DNA of 61,519 bases, from NCBI GenBank assembly GCA_022560655.1, contig JADFSS010000006.1:1-61519 (forward strand), in the 5' to 3' direction. Below, piece by piece: positions 49,365 to 58,850 of this stretch (position 1 is its first letter; each line of letters starts with the position of its first letter). Below the pieces are notes generated by a model. The model saw only the letters and a list, made by a program, of their open reading frames with translations. It searched no databases and was not told the DNA's origin. Made by a program: the position numbers and the translations under genes. This DNA comes from Candidatus Neomarinimicrobiota bacterium (GTDB lineage: Bacteria; Fidelibacterota; Marinisomatia; SCGC-AAA003-L08; TS1B11).

Positions 49365-49778
49365 GCCCCTCCGCTAATATTACTGCACGCCCCAACCGCC
49401 CCGATTCATGTCCCAACGCGCCCAATTGCCCTTAAATTCACCCTGGAGACTGGCCGGATGGCTGCTCCCCATTTCGTGCGCCGAAAGGTGAACTGGAATC
49501 GGGGAGAGGAAAGTCCGAACTCCGCGGGACAGGGCGCCTCCTAACGGGAGGGGCGTCCGACCGGTGCCGCGATGCGGTTTCCGGCCGGGCGTACGGAAAG
49601 TGCCACAGAGAATAGACTACCGTGGCCGGCCCTCGGGCAGGTCACGGCAAAGGTGAAACGGTGGTGTAAGAGACCACCAGTCCCGGTTGTGAGGCCGGGA
49701 GCTGGTAAACCCCGCCTGGAGCAAGACCGCGCAGCGCCCTCCGGTCCCCATGTGGGACCGGGCCAGTGGTCCGCTGGT

Positions 49779-49796
49779 ATCCCGAAGCTTCGGGAT
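49779..49796. repeat. palindromic repeat in rnpB, copy 1
   Basis: ATCCCGAAGCTTCGGGAT is a perfect 18-nt palindrome forming a helix tip in a peripheral region of RNase P RNA. Close relatives occur at 49856-49873 and, less exactly, at 13795-13812 (GTCCCGATACTTCGGGAT). Confidence 0.75.
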
Positions 49797-49855
49797 GGGG
49801 CGCGGGTAGGTCGCTAGAACCTGGCTGCGAGGCCAGGTCCAGATGAATAGCCATC

Positions 49856-49873
49856 ATCCCGAAGTTTCGGGAT
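49856..49873. repeat. palindromic repeat in rnpB, copy 2
   Basis: ATCCCGAAGTTTCGGGAT differs from copy 1 by one base. It lies between AGATGAATAGCC and ACAGAATTCGG, the site of the variable P19-type helix in class A RNase P RNAs. Confidence 0.75.
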
Positions 49874-49956
49874 ACAGAATTCGGCTTATAGGCCGGTCTC
49901 CAAATCTTTAGGTGGGCTGCGCCCTTCTACTACACAGGAGTTGAGCGATCCCAGGT

Positions 49957-51678
49957 TTGTCAGATGTGAGCACCCAGTGGGATTTCACCACGCCCGACCC
50001 GGACCTGGTTCAGCGGGCGGTAGCGGCCTTTGATGTTCCGGAAATCTACGCCCGCGTCCTGGTGCAGCGCGGGATCACCGACCGGGAGGTAGGCGCGAAG
50101 TTCTTCCATCCCGGCCGGGAACAGCTGCACGACCCCTTCCTCATGAAAGACATGGCCAAAGCCGTCGACCGCGTGCTGGCCCAGATGAGCACCGACCGCC
50201 CCATGCTCATATTTGGCGACTATGACGTGGACGGAACCACCGGCGCATCCATGCTCTACCTGTTTTTCCAGGCAACGGGCGCCCGCGCCGCCACCTACGT
50301 GCCTAATCGGGACACCGAGGGCTATGGCCTATCCACGGGCGGCCTTGATTACGCGGAGCTCATCGGCGCGGATCTGCTGATCACCTGTGACTGCGGGATC
50401 ACGGGCTGGGATGAGGTAGCCGAGGCCCGCCGGCGGGGCATTGACGTGATCATTACTGACCACCATATGCCCGCTGACCGGTTGCCGGAAGCCGTAGCCA
50501 TCCTCAACCCCAAGCAGGCCGACTGCCGTTATCCATTCAAGGGGCTGTGCGGCGCCGGCGTAGCCTTCAAGCTGGCCCAGGCAGTGGCGGAGCGGGGCGG
50601 TTTCGACTCCGGCTTGGTCTGGCGTTTCGCCGATCTGGTGGCTTTGGGCACGGCCGCTGATATTGTGCCCATCGTGGACGAGAACCGGGTCATCGTGAGT
50701 GAGGGACTTCGGTTGGTCAGCGAACGGGCACGGCCGGGGTTGGCGGCCTTGTGGCAGGTAGCCGGTATGGCCGGCAAGCAGGTGACAGTGGGCCGCCTGG
50801 TCTTCGGCATCGCCCCCAAAATTAATGCCGCCGGTCGCCTCGGTGATGCTGGCCGGGCCATCAAGCTGCTCACCACCTCCAACCACTACCTGGCGGTGAG
50901 TATGGCACGGGAGCTGGTGGCGGAAAATGACCGCCGCCGGCTCATCCAGGACAATACCGTTGAGGAGGCCATCTTCCAGGTCAATGCCCATCACGATCTC
51001 AGTCGCGAGAAGGTGCTGGTGCTCAGCAATGAGAACTGGCACCATGGGGTGATCGGAATTGTGGCGGCGCGCATTCGAGACCTCTACCACCGGCCTACGG
51101 TCATCATCGCCCTCAGGGAAGGTGTGGGCAGAGGCTCAGCCCGCAGTATTCCTGGCTTCGACCTGTATCAGGCCCTCACCGAATGCAGCGCAAGCCTGTT
51201 GGGCTACGGGGGTCATCCCAACGCCGCCGGGCTGTCCATCAGCGCGGAGCGGCTGCCCGACTTTACCGCAACACTGCTCGCTTGGGCGGACAGGATGCTC
51301 ACTCCTGATCAGCTGCGACCCAGGATTACCGTTGAAGGAGAATGCGAGCTGGGCCTTATCGACCGCCGGTTCATGCGCTTTTTAGACTCACTGGCGCCCT
51401 ACGGTCCCGGAAACCGGCGACCCATTCTCGTCAGCCGGGGTGTGGAAGTGAACGGGGCTCCGCGCCTGGTGGGCGACTCGGCCACGCACATCAAATGCCG
51501 CTTCAGGCAGAACGGTGTTGCTTTTGACGCCATCGGATTCGACCTGGCTGACCACTTCGAAAAACTCCTCTTGAATAAACCCCTGGATATCGCTTACGTT
51601 GTGGAAGAAAATGAATGGCGGGGAAACCGGACGGTTCAGTTGCAGTTGAAGGACATAAGATTGGGAGCGACGTCATGA
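49957..51678 (+). CDS. recJ: RecJ, single-stranded-DNA 5'-3' exonuclease
   Basis: 573 residues with a TTG start. The DHH phosphoesterase core is intact: LIFGDYDVDGTTGASMLYL (motif I), LLITCDCGI, VIITDHHMPADRLPEA (DHH), and later LNPKQADCRYPFKGLCGAGVAFKLA. The DHHA1 domain has WHHGVIGIVAARIRDLYHRPTVII and GYGGHPNAAGLSI, and the C-terminal OB-like domain follows. Acts in mismatch repair and recombination. The stop overlaps fabH (ATGA). First gene of a seven-gene run. Confidence 0.95.
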   Translation: MSDVSTQWDFTTPDPDLVQRAVAAFDVPEIYARVLVQRGITDREVGAKFFHPGREQLHDPFLMKDMAKAVDRVLAQMSTDRPMLIFGDYDVDGTTGASMLYLFFQATGARAATYVPNRDTEGYGLSTGGLDYAELIGADLLITCDCGITGWDEVAEARRRGIDVIITDHHMPADRLPEAVAILNPKQADCRYPFKGLCGAGVAFKLAQAVAERGGFDSGLVWRFADLVALGTAADIVPIVDENRVIVSEGLRLVSERARPGLAALWQVAGMAGKQVTVGRLVFGIAPKINAAGRLGDAGRAIKLLTTSNHYLAVSMARELVAENDRRRLIQDNTVEEAIFQVNAHHDLSREKVLVLSNENWHHGVIGIVAARIRDLYHRPTVIIALREGVGRGSARSIPGFDLYQALTECSASLLGYGGHPNAAGLSISAERLPDFTATLLAWADRMLTPDQLRPRITVEGECELGLIDRRFMRFLDSLAPYGPGNRRPILVSRGVEVNGAPRLVGDSATHIKCRFRQNGVAFDAIGFDLADHFEKLLLNKPLDIAYVVEENEWRGNRTVQLQLKDIRLGATS

Positions 51679-52667
51679 CGGCAGCCTACATATCCGGGAC
51701 CGGATTCTACGTCCCGGAAAGGGTGGTGACCAACGACGATCTGGCCAACCACATGGATACCAATAGCGAATGGATCCGCAGACGCACCGGTATTGAGACA
51801 AGGCACTACGCTGCGGAGGGCGAAGGTACCACCGATCTGGCCATCCCCGCCGTCGAACGTGCCCTGGAAGCGGCCCACCTTACCGTGGGCGATATCGATC
51901 TGATTATCTTCGCCACCTCCACACCGGACTACATGGCCCCCGGCTCGGGCTGCCTGTTGCAGGACCGGCTGGGTTTTGATAATATTGGCGCCCTGGATAT
52001 CCGCGTCCAGTGCTCAGGCTTTGTCTACGGTTTGTCCATCGCCGATCAATATATCCGCACCGGAACTTTCCGGCAGGTCCTGGTCGTGGGGGCGGAGGTC
52101 CAGTCCACGGGCATGGATTTCTCCGCTGAAGGTCGGGATGTGAGCGTGATATTCGGTGATGGCGCCGGAGCAGTGGTGGTGTCGGCCACGGAGGAGGATC
52201 GCGGAATTCTGGGCACCCACCTGCACTCAGAGGGCAAGTACGCCGAAGAGCTGTGGTCGGAGGCACCGGCCAGTGGGCGCAATCCGCGTATCTCCATCAA
52301 GGACTTGCAGGCGGGCCGCCACTGGCTGAAGATGAATGGCCGCGAAGTATTCCGGCATGCTGTGGTACGCTTTCCGGAATCAATCCGGGAGGCCCTGGCC
52401 GACCGCGGGTTGACCGCCGATGATCTGGCCCTCATCGTCCCGCACCAGGCTAACCTGCGCATCACCAGGGAGGTGGCCCGGCGTCTGCAGGTAGCAGAAG
52501 ACAAGGTTTACTCCAATATCGAGCGCTATGGAAACACGACGGCGGCCAGTATCCCCATCGCTCTGGCCGAGGCGGTGGAGCGGGGTCTCGTGAAGCGGGA
52601 CGACTATATTGTCCTGGTGGCGTTTGGTTCGGGCTTTACCTGGGCCTCGGCGCTGGTGAAATGGTAG
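51675..52667 (+). CDS. fabH: 3-oxoacyl-ACP synthase III (FabH)
   Basis: 330 residues from ATG 51675, overlapping recJ's stop; the longer frame upstream has no homology. Catalytic triad: Cys in IRVQCSGFVYG (~112), His in VPHQANLRI (~255) and Asn in YGNTTAASIPIAL (~285). The N-terminal AAYISGTGFYVPERVVTN is standard. It condenses acetyl-CoA or a branched primer with malonyl-ACP to start fatty-acid synthesis. Followed 10 nt later by an acyl-CoA dehydrogenase gene. Confidence 0.95.
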   Translation: MTAAYISGTGFYVPERVVTNDDLANHMDTNSEWIRRRTGIETRHYAAEGEGTTDLAIPAVERALEAAHLTVGDIDLIIFATSTPDYMAPGSGCLLQDRLGFDNIGALDIRVQCSGFVYGLSIADQYIRTGTFRQVLVVGAEVQSTGMDFSAEGRDVSVIFGDGAGAVVVSATEEDRGILGTHLHSEGKYAEELWSEAPASGRNPRISIKDLQAGRHWLKMNGREVFRHAVVRFPESIREALADRGLTADDLALIVPHQANLRITREVARRLQVAEDKVYSNIERYGNTTAASIPIALAEAVERGLVKRDDYIVLVAFGSGFTWASALVKW

Positions 52668-52677
52668 GGGTAGCGTA

Positions 52678-53841
52678 ATGGGCGTGGAAGCACGCTACTT
52701 TTCCCAGGAGCACCGGCTGCTAAGGGACATGGTGCGCGAGTTTGCCCGCAACGAGGTAGCGCCAGTGGCCGATGAGCTGGACCGGGAGGGGCGCTTCCCC
52801 ACCGAGCTGGTGGCCCAGATGGCCGAACTGGGGCTGCTGGGGATTCCCATCCCCCAGGACTACGGTGGAGCAGGCATGGATACGGTGGCCTACTGCATTG
52901 CCATCCACGAACTGGCTAAAGCGGACGGCAGCGTGGCTATCACCGCCGCGGCCCATACCAGCTTGGGGGCCATGCCGATTTTCCTGTTTGGTTCCGAGGA
53001 ACTTAAGAAGAAGTATTTGCCGCCGTTGGCCAAGGGGGAAATCCTGGGTGCGTTCGGTCTGACCGAGCCGGGCGCCGGCAGCGATGCCGGTGCTACTCAG
53101 ACCACCGCCGAGAGAAAGAAGGACCGCTACGTGATCAACGGCCAGAAGGCCTTCTGTACCAATGCCGGGTATGCGGGGGTGATTGTATTCACGGCACGCC
53201 TGCTGGATCGTGGCGAGGATCAGGGCATCAGCGCCTTTGTGGTTGAGCGGGATACGCCGGGCCTCAGGCTGGGCAAGCCGGAGAAAAAAATGGGTTGGCG
53301 GGCCTCCGACACGCGGGCACTTTATTTTGAAGACATGGAAATTCCCGTGGGAAACCTGCTCGGCGAACCGGCCATGGGCTTGCGGCAGTTTCTGCAGGCG
53401 CTGACGGCGGGCCGGATTTCGGTGGGTGCCCTGTCTGTGGGCACGGGCGAAGGGGCCTATCTGCTGGCCTTGAACTACAGCCGCGAGCGCGAGGCCTTTG
53501 GCCGAAAGATCAGCCAATTTCAGGCAATTCAGTTTAAACTTGCCGATATGGCTACCCAGCTCGAAGCTGCCCAGCACCTGGTCTATCACGCCGCCTGGCA
53601 GAAAGATCAGGGCCGCAACGTGGACAAGGAGGCAGCCATGGCAAAACTGTTTGCCAGCGAGCTGGCCATGCGCATCACTGGAGAAGCCATCCAGATTCAT
53701 GGGGGCTATGGCTATATCAGGGAGTACCAGGTGGAGCGCTTTTTCCGGGATGCCAAGGTGTTGGAAATCGGTGAGGGGACCAGCGAAGTGCAACGCATGA
53801 TCATTGGCCGTCAGATCCTGGAAGAAACCGCAGGGCTGTAA
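52678..53841 (+). CDS. acyl-CoA dehydrogenase
   Basis: 387 residues. Short-chain acyl-CoA dehydrogenase architecture: N-terminal helices (QEHRLLRDMVREFARNEVAPVA), FAD region (LGAFGLTEPGAGSDAGA, YVINGQKAFCTNAGYAGV), and the C-terminal helical bundle with IQIHGGYGYIREYQVERFFRD and the catalytic Glu in EIGEGTSEVQRM. Oxidises acyl-CoA in beta-oxidation and passes electrons to electron-transfer flavoprotein. Its last base is the first base of the pgpH-type gene (TAATGG), so the two are co-translated. Confidence 0.93.
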   Translation: MGVEARYFSQEHRLLRDMVREFARNEVAPVADELDREGRFPTELVAQMAELGLLGIPIPQDYGGAGMDTVAYCIAIHELAKADGSVAITAAAHTSLGAMPIFLFGSEELKKKYLPPLAKGEILGAFGLTEPGAGSDAGATQTTAERKKDRYVINGQKAFCTNAGYAGVIVFTARLLDRGEDQGISAFVVERDTPGLRLGKPEKKMGWRASDTRALYFEDMEIPVGNLLGEPAMGLRQFLQALTAGRISVGALSVGTGEGAYLLALNYSREREAFGRKISQFQAIQFKLADMATQLEAAQHLVYHAAWQKDQGRNVDKEAAMAKLFASELAMRITGEAIQIHGGYGYIREYQVERFFRDAKVLEIGEGTSEVQRMIIGRQILEETAGL

Positions 53842-56246
53842 TGGCTTTGGATTCCCGTCGACCGCTAATCAATACCCTGCTTTCGATTGCCAGGCTGCGG
53901 TCGGACCGCTTCTATCGACTGCTAATTCTTACGGGCAGCATCATTGTAATCTCCGTGCAATTTCCCATTGGTAATCAATTTGAATATCGCTACGACCTTC
54001 AGGAGATCACCCGGGAAAGTATTATTGCTCCCTTCAATTTCCCGGTGCTCAAAAGCGAGGAAACGCTGGAGGCCGAGCGCACGACGGCGCGCACGTCAGT
54101 GCCCTACCTGTTTCGCCGCGACCCCCAGGTGGCGGCAGATCAACGCACGGGCCTCGCCGATCTGTTTACCCGGGTAAAGCGCGTCCAGCGGGCCGAAGCC
54201 AAGGTGGTCCTAAGCCAGCAGCGCGCCTACCGCTATCGCTATGATGAACGCTTCTCGAAATCTCAAAAGGCCGTGGAGCGCGACAGCCTGGAAGCGGTTG
54301 ATCTGCGCAGCAACTTTGCTCAGCGCTTTCCTTTAGACCTGAACGCGCCGTACTGGAGCAGTTTCTTTACCGGGGAGACGGAGTTGGATGGAGCCATCAA
54401 CTACGACCGCCTTCAGCGTGAGCTGGCGAATATTGTCCGCGATATTCTTGCAGAGGGGGTGCTGGACCTGCCCAAAGCCCAGTTGGAGGAGGTGTCTGTT
54501 GCTGTGATCAGCGAGGGAATGGAAGCGGCCGCAGACCCTCAATTCCTCCTCGATCTGGATGAGGCCTGGGCCAGGGCCAAGACCCGGCTCCAGGCACAGT
54601 ACCCGGCGGGCGCTGTTGTTGAGCGCGATGTGGGGTCCGATCTGCTCATCTACTTTATCCGCCCCAATCTGCTTTACGATGCCGAGACAACGTTGAGACG
54701 GCAGCAGGCCGCCGTTGACAAGGTCCCCATATCCAAAGGCTTCATCCTCAAGAACGAGCTCATCGTCGATGCCAATACCCGGGTCACGCCGGAGATTCTG
54801 GGGAAATTGAAATCGCTCTCCGAAGCCAAAGCACAGGCCATCGCCTCCGCCGGAGGAATTCAACTTTGGCTGCCGCGCATTGGCATGATCATCATCACGA
54901 TTGTGCTGCTCTCGTTTTTGCATGTCTGGCTGTATGTCTATCGCCGTGCCTGGTTCCGGCAGAATCGCATACTCCTGCTCATGAACCTGCTGATCATCCT
55001 GGTTCTTGCAATGGCCAATCTCTTTCATCACCGGTTCGAACTGTCCGAGTATCTGATACCCTTCACCGTGGTGGCCATGGCCTTCACCATTCTGTTCGAC
55101 GCCCGTACCAGCATCATTGCCACCGTGACATTGGCGCTGCTCATGGGCTTCTTGGTAGGCAATAAGTTGGACTTCGTGCTGGTGAACCTGCTGGCCGGAA
55201 GTGTGGCCATCTACTCTGTGCGGCAGCTGCGCCGGCGCCGGCAGATATTTGCAGCTATCATCTACATCGTGTCGGCCTATGCCATCGGCATCACGGCAGT
55301 GGAATTCCTGAAATACACCAATCTTGCCACCCTGGGATCGCACCTGCTGTATGCGTCCATCAACGGCACCCTGTCACCCATCATGGTCTACGGTCTCATC
55401 GGGGTCCTGGAGGTCATATTCGGGATTACCACCAACCTCACCCTGCTGGAGCTCTCGGATTTCAACCACCCGCTGCTGCGGCGCTTGAGCCGTGAGGCCA
55501 ACGGCACCTTCAGCCACAGTATTGTGGTGGGCAATTTGGCCGAAGCTGCCGCCAACACCATCGGTGCCAACAGCCTCCTCTGCCGGGTGGGAGCCTATTA
55601 CCACGACATCGGCAAACTGGCCCGTCCCGAATATTTCATCGAGAATCAGTTCCGGCAGGAAAACCCCCACGACACTATTGCCCCACACCTCAGCGCCAAG
55701 GTGATCATCACGCATGTAAAAGAGGGCTTGCGCCTGGCCAAGGAATACGGCTTGCCCGATGGCGTTTCGGACTTCATACCCATGCACCACGGCACCACCC
55801 GGGTGGAGTACTTTTATCAGAAGGCGGTCAGCGAAAATGGCGGCACCGGCACGGTCAAGGAAGAGTCGTTCCGCTATGCCGGCCCACGTCCCAATACGAA
55901 GGAGACCGGCATTCTTATGCTGTGTGAGGCTATCGAGGCGGCCACCAAATCGATCCAAAAGCCTACCCTGCAGCGCATCCAGCAGATGGCCGACACCATC
56001 ATCGAGAGCCGCATGGCCGATGGCCAGCTGGACGAGTGCCCGTTGACGCTTCAGGAGATCAAGCGTATCAAGGGAGACGCCTCCGAAGGCACCGGCATTC
56101 TGGGTGTACTCAAAGGCATTTATCACGTCCGCATTCCCTACCCCGCCGCCGCTAAGGAATCCGATGGCGAGGGAGCCACGGCCGAGGATGGGGGCGCCAT
56201 CGAGATTACCGAGGCCACGGCATTCCGGGGAATCACGACGGAATGA
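53841..56246 (+). CDS. 7TM-HD phosphohydrolase (PgpH/YqfF family)
   Basis: 801 residues. One N-terminal helix (RLLILTGSIIVISVQF), a ~270-residue extracellular 7TMR-HDED-type domain, seven membrane helices (~350-520: MIIITIVLLSFLHVWLYVY, ILLLMNLLIILVLAMANLFH, ...), then a cytosolic HD domain: HSIVVGNLAEAAANTIGANS, AYYHDIGKLARPEYFIENQ, NPHDTIAPHLSAKVIITH, MHHGTTRVEYFYQKA. The family hydrolyses c-di-AMP to pApA. The position between the acyl-CoA dehydrogenase gene and ybeY is the usual yqfF-ybeY order. No symbol because signalling specificity is untested here. Confidence 0.92.
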   Translation: MALDSRRPLINTLLSIARLRSDRFYRLLILTGSIIVISVQFPIGNQFEYRYDLQEITRESIIAPFNFPVLKSEETLEAERTTARTSVPYLFRRDPQVAADQRTGLADLFTRVKRVQRAEAKVVLSQQRAYRYRYDERFSKSQKAVERDSLEAVDLRSNFAQRFPLDLNAPYWSSFFTGETELDGAINYDRLQRELANIVRDILAEGVLDLPKAQLEEVSVAVISEGMEAAADPQFLLDLDEAWARAKTRLQAQYPAGAVVERDVGSDLLIYFIRPNLLYDAETTLRRQQAAVDKVPISKGFILKNELIVDANTRVTPEILGKLKSLSEAKAQAIASAGGIQLWLPRIGMIIITIVLLSFLHVWLYVYRRAWFRQNRILLLMNLLIILVLAMANLFHHRFELSEYLIPFTVVAMAFTILFDARTSIIATVTLALLMGFLVGNKLDFVLVNLLAGSVAIYSVRQLRRRRQIFAAIIYIVSAYAIGITAVEFLKYTNLATLGSHLLYASINGTLSPIMVYGLIGVLEVIFGITTNLTLLELSDFNHPLLRRLSREANGTFSHSIVVGNLAEAAANTIGANSLLCRVGAYYHDIGKLARPEYFIENQFRQENPHDTIAPHLSAKVIITHVKEGLRLAKEYGLPDGVSDFIPMHHGTTRVEYFYQKAVSENGGTGTVKEESFRYAGPRPNTKETGILMLCEAIEAATKSIQKPTLQRIQQMADTIIESRMADGQLDECPLTLQEIKRIKGDASEGTGILGVLKGIYHVRIPYPAAAKESDGEGATAEDGGAIEITEATAFRGITTE

Positions 56247-56680
56247 TCGACGTTCAGGTAGACGCCGATGATGAGGGTGCGCCTCCGTTAGCGAGCGACT
56301 TGATCGCCTCGCTGGTGACCGGGGCCTTGCAAGTGGGCGGTCTTGAGGCGGGGCTTGTGCGGGTAATCTTTTCCAGTGATGAGCACCTACGCCAGCTCCA
56401 GCGCCAGTTTTTCGATCGAGACCAGTACACCGACGTGATCGCGTTTCACCTTAACGACCGCGGCGAACCCCTTGATGGGGAAATCTATATCAGCACGGAA
56501 CGCGCCCTGGAAAACAGCCGGCGCTACCGGCAAACCCACCAGCAGGAGCTCATGCGGCTGGTTGTGCACGGCAGCCTGCATCTGATCGGATTCGACGACG
56601 CCACGGACGATGCGCAGGCCCATATGCGCGTCGAGGAGGATCGGGTTTTGGCCCGGGCGGCAACCTCCGCCAGCACATGA
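56243..56680 (+). CDS. ybeY: YbeY endoribonuclease with an altered zinc site
   Basis: 145 residues; ATG overlaps the HD gene's stop. It keeps VIFSSDEHLRQLQRQFFDRDQYTDVIAFHLN and the zinc-site stretch LVVHGSLHLIGFDDATDDAQAHM. The family motif is HGxLHLxGYDHxxxxE: the first two His are present, but the third is Asp (GFDD) and the following Glu is absent. YbeY matures rRNA 3' ends, so either Asp takes the third zinc position or the site is weakened. Operon position supports the assignment. Confidence 0.85.
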   Translation: MIDVQVDADDEGAPPLASDLIASLVTGALQVGGLEAGLVRVIFSSDEHLRQLQRQFFDRDQYTDVIAFHLNDRGEPLDGEIYISTERALENSRRYRQTHQQELMRLVVHGSLHLIGFDDATDDAQAHMRVEEDRVLARAATSAST

Positions 56681-57966
56681 CAGCAATTTTCGTCAACCTG
56701 GCACTGTTTCTGGCGCTGCTGATCCTGAGTGGCATATTTTCCGGTGCGGAAACGGCCTTTTTCCGCATACAGGGCCGCATCAAGGATTTTGGGGCAGACA
56801 AGTCTCTCCACCCCGGTACCCTGGCAATCCTTCGCCGCCCCCGGCATTTGCTTATATCTCTGCTCACCGGCAACACCCTGGTCAACATTGCCATGGCCTT
56901 TCTGGCTGCCCTGCTGGCAGCTGACCTTGCCGGGCGATTGGGCCTGAACCTGACCCTCGTACTGATTGTGGAATCCTTCACGGTCGCCCTCGTGCTGATG
57001 CTCTTCGGCGAGATCATTCCCAAGCTGCTGGCCATCCGGCACACTGAGACCTTTGCCCGGCTCGCCAGCTGGCCCGTCAAACTTTTGGTCATCGCACTCT
57101 ATCCGTTGGGGCGACTGATCTATGGCCTCACTCACCTGGTCACCCGGCTGCTGAGGATCGGTCCGGAACGTGTGTTCAGCTCCGAAGAGGAGCTCATCGA
57201 ACTGGCGGAGGTAGGTTTCAAGCGCGGCACTCTGGCCCAGAGCGAGACGGAGATCATCCAATCCATCTTCGAGTTCGGGGATACCGAGGTGCATGAGGTC
57301 ATGACGCCCCGGGTGGATGTGGTGGCCCTGGAGTCCAACTCGGGGACTGATGCGGCCCTGGAGCTGATTCGCACCCGCCAGGTGTCGAAGATACCCGTCT
57401 ACAAGGAGACCATCGACGAGGTGAAGGGGATCCTCTTCGCCAAGGATATTTTGCCCTATCTGGATGCCCCCCGCCCAACGGTCAACCTCCAGGACCTGTC
57501 GCGCCCGCCCTTCTTTGTCCCTGAGAGCAAAGGCGTGCTGTCCCTGCTCCAGGACTTCAAGGAGCGGCGCACCAGCGTGGCCATCGTGGTGGATGAGTTT
57601 GGCGGCACCGCCGGCCTGGTGACGCTGGAAGATGTCGTGGAGGAGGTGCTGGGCGAACTGCGCGATCCCTTCGACCAGGAGGAGACCCTCATCAACGTGG
57701 TGGGCCGCGACGAGTTTCTGGTGGATGCCAGCGTATCCCTGGATGAACTGGGGGAGCGCCTGGAGCATGCTTTTTCTGAAGACCGGGAGTACGATACATT
57801 GGGCGGCTATCTCTTCGACCGTTTCGATAAGATCCCTGCTGTGGGACAGCAGATCGCTACAGCCGGTCGCCAGTTCACCGTCAAAGCACTGGCTGGCAAC
57901 CGCATCGCCAAGGTCCATATCAGTGCCGCGGATAGCGGGGCAGCCAAGGATGCCGATGACCACTGA
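56677..57966 (+). CDS. CNNM/CorC-HlyC family transporter (DUF21 plus CBS)
   Basis: 429 residues; ATG overlaps ybeY's stop. DUF21 membrane domain in residues 1-190 (LALFLALLILSGIFSGAETAFF, LLISLLTGNTLVNIAMAFLA, FTVALVLMLFGEIIPKLLA), then two CBS domains with VHEVMTPRVDVVALE and TSVAIVVDEFGGTAGLVTLEDVVEE, and the CorC_HlyC domain (DEFLVDASVSLDELGERL, DTLGGYLFDRF). The family transports Mg2+/Co2+ or acts in ion homeostasis. It follows ybeY, a common order in bacteria. Confidence 0.9.
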   Translation: MTAIFVNLALFLALLILSGIFSGAETAFFRIQGRIKDFGADKSLHPGTLAILRRPRHLLISLLTGNTLVNIAMAFLAALLAADLAGRLGLNLTLVLIVESFTVALVLMLFGEIIPKLLAIRHTETFARLASWPVKLLVIALYPLGRLIYGLTHLVTRLLRIGPERVFSSEEELIELAEVGFKRGTLAQSETEIIQSIFEFGDTEVHEVMTPRVDVVALESNSGTDAALELIRTRQVSKIPVYKETIDEVKGILFAKDILPYLDAPRPTVNLQDLSRPPFFVPESKGVLSLLQDFKERRTSVAIVVDEFGGTAGLVTLEDVVEEVLGELRDPFDQEETLINVVGRDEFLVDASVSLDELGERLEHAFSEDREYDTLGGYLFDRFDKIPAVGQQIATAGRQFTVKALAGNRIAKVHISAADSGAAKDADDH

Positions 57967-58771
57967 CGAGATTCCCAGCCGGCCTGCGCCACAGCTGGGT
58001 GACAAGTTCCTGAAATTGTTGGGAGTTCTGGACAGATTGAGGGCTGCGGACGGCTGCCCCTGGGATCGCGAGCAGACCCCGCGCAGCCTGATCCCCTATC
58101 TGCTGGAGGAGACCTACGAAGTCATTGAGAGCATTGAGGCCGAGGACAGCCCGGCGCTGAAGGAAGAGTTGGGCGATCTGCTGCTGCATGTGCTGTTTCA
58201 GGGTGCCATGGCTGAGGAAGCAGGAACCTTCACGCTCGAGGAGAGTATTGTCGCCATCACCCAGAAGCTGGTTGACCGTCACCCCCACGTCTTTGGGGCT
58301 GCCCGGGCGGACGGTCCCTGGCATGCCAAGCAGAACTGGGAGGCAGCCAAGCAGAGGCAAAAAGGACGTGCTTCCCGCCTGGATGGTGTGCCGGCTACGC
58401 TACCGGCCCTGACCCGCGCCAAGCGGCTTCAGGAAAAGGCCGCCTACGTGGGCTTCGACTGGCAGACGGTGGAGCCGGTGTGGGCGAAAGTACGAGAAGA
58501 GCTGGGTGAGCTGGAGGATGCCCGGAAGTCCGCCGACCCCCGTGCCCAGGAGGAGGAGCTGGGTGACGTGCTATTCAGCCTGGTGAACCTGGGTCGCTTT
58601 CTGAAAATCGATGCGGAAGGGGCGCTGCGGGGCGCTAGCGCGAAATTCGAGTACCGCTTTCGGCGCATCGAACGGGATCTGCTGGCTCAGGGCAAGAAGC
58701 CGGAGGACGCTTCACTGGATGAAATGAATGCGATTTGGGATCGCTACCGGGGCGAAGCTGCTCCCCGCTGA
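57950..58771 (+). CDS. mazG: MazG nucleoside triphosphate pyrophosphohydrolase
   Basis: 273 residues from ATG 57950 (another ATG at 57956 is also possible); it overlaps the transporter gene by 17 nt. Both halves of a two-domain MazG are present: LRAADGCPWDREQT, YLLEETYEVIESIE, LKEELGDLLLHVLFQ, then VREELGELEDARK and AQEEELGDVLFSLVNLGRFLKID (EExxE and ExxD metal sites). Hydrolyses (d)NTPs to monophosphates. Last gene of the recJ-mazG run. Confidence 0.94.
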   Translation: MPMTTDEIPSRPAPQLGDKFLKLLGVLDRLRAADGCPWDREQTPRSLIPYLLEETYEVIESIEAEDSPALKEELGDLLLHVLFQGAMAEEAGTFTLEESIVAITQKLVDRHPHVFGAARADGPWHAKQNWEAAKQRQKGRASRLDGVPATLPALTRAKRLQEKAAYVGFDWQTVEPVWAKVREELGELEDARKSADPRAQEEELGDVLFSLVNLGRFLKIDAEGALRGASAKFEYRFRRIERDLLAQGKKPEDASLDEMNAIWDRYRGEAAPR

Positions 58772-58850
58772 GGGGGTTGGGCCGCGCTAGAAACATGATC
58801 TGACGCCGAACTCCCTGCGATGGCCGGGACGAAAGGCAAGGGGGGCCCGA

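Larger units (their letters stand above)
49445..49901 (+). ncRNA. rnpB: RNase P RNA (class A)
   Basis: Conserved core elements in order: GAGGAAAGTCCGAACTCC (49504-49521), ACAGAGAATAGACTACC, GGTGAAACGGTGGTGTAAGAGACCACCAG, AGATGAATAGCCATC and ACAGAATTCGGCTTATAG. The ends pair as P1 (GGAGACTGGCC with GGCCGGTCTCC). The RNA cleaves pre-tRNA leaders. Two helix tips are built from a near-identical palindrome (see separate entries). Short open frames inside are shadows. Confidence 0.95.

Noticed and set aside
49572-49857. Open frames inside 49445-49901
   Set aside because: The region is clearly RNase P RNA.
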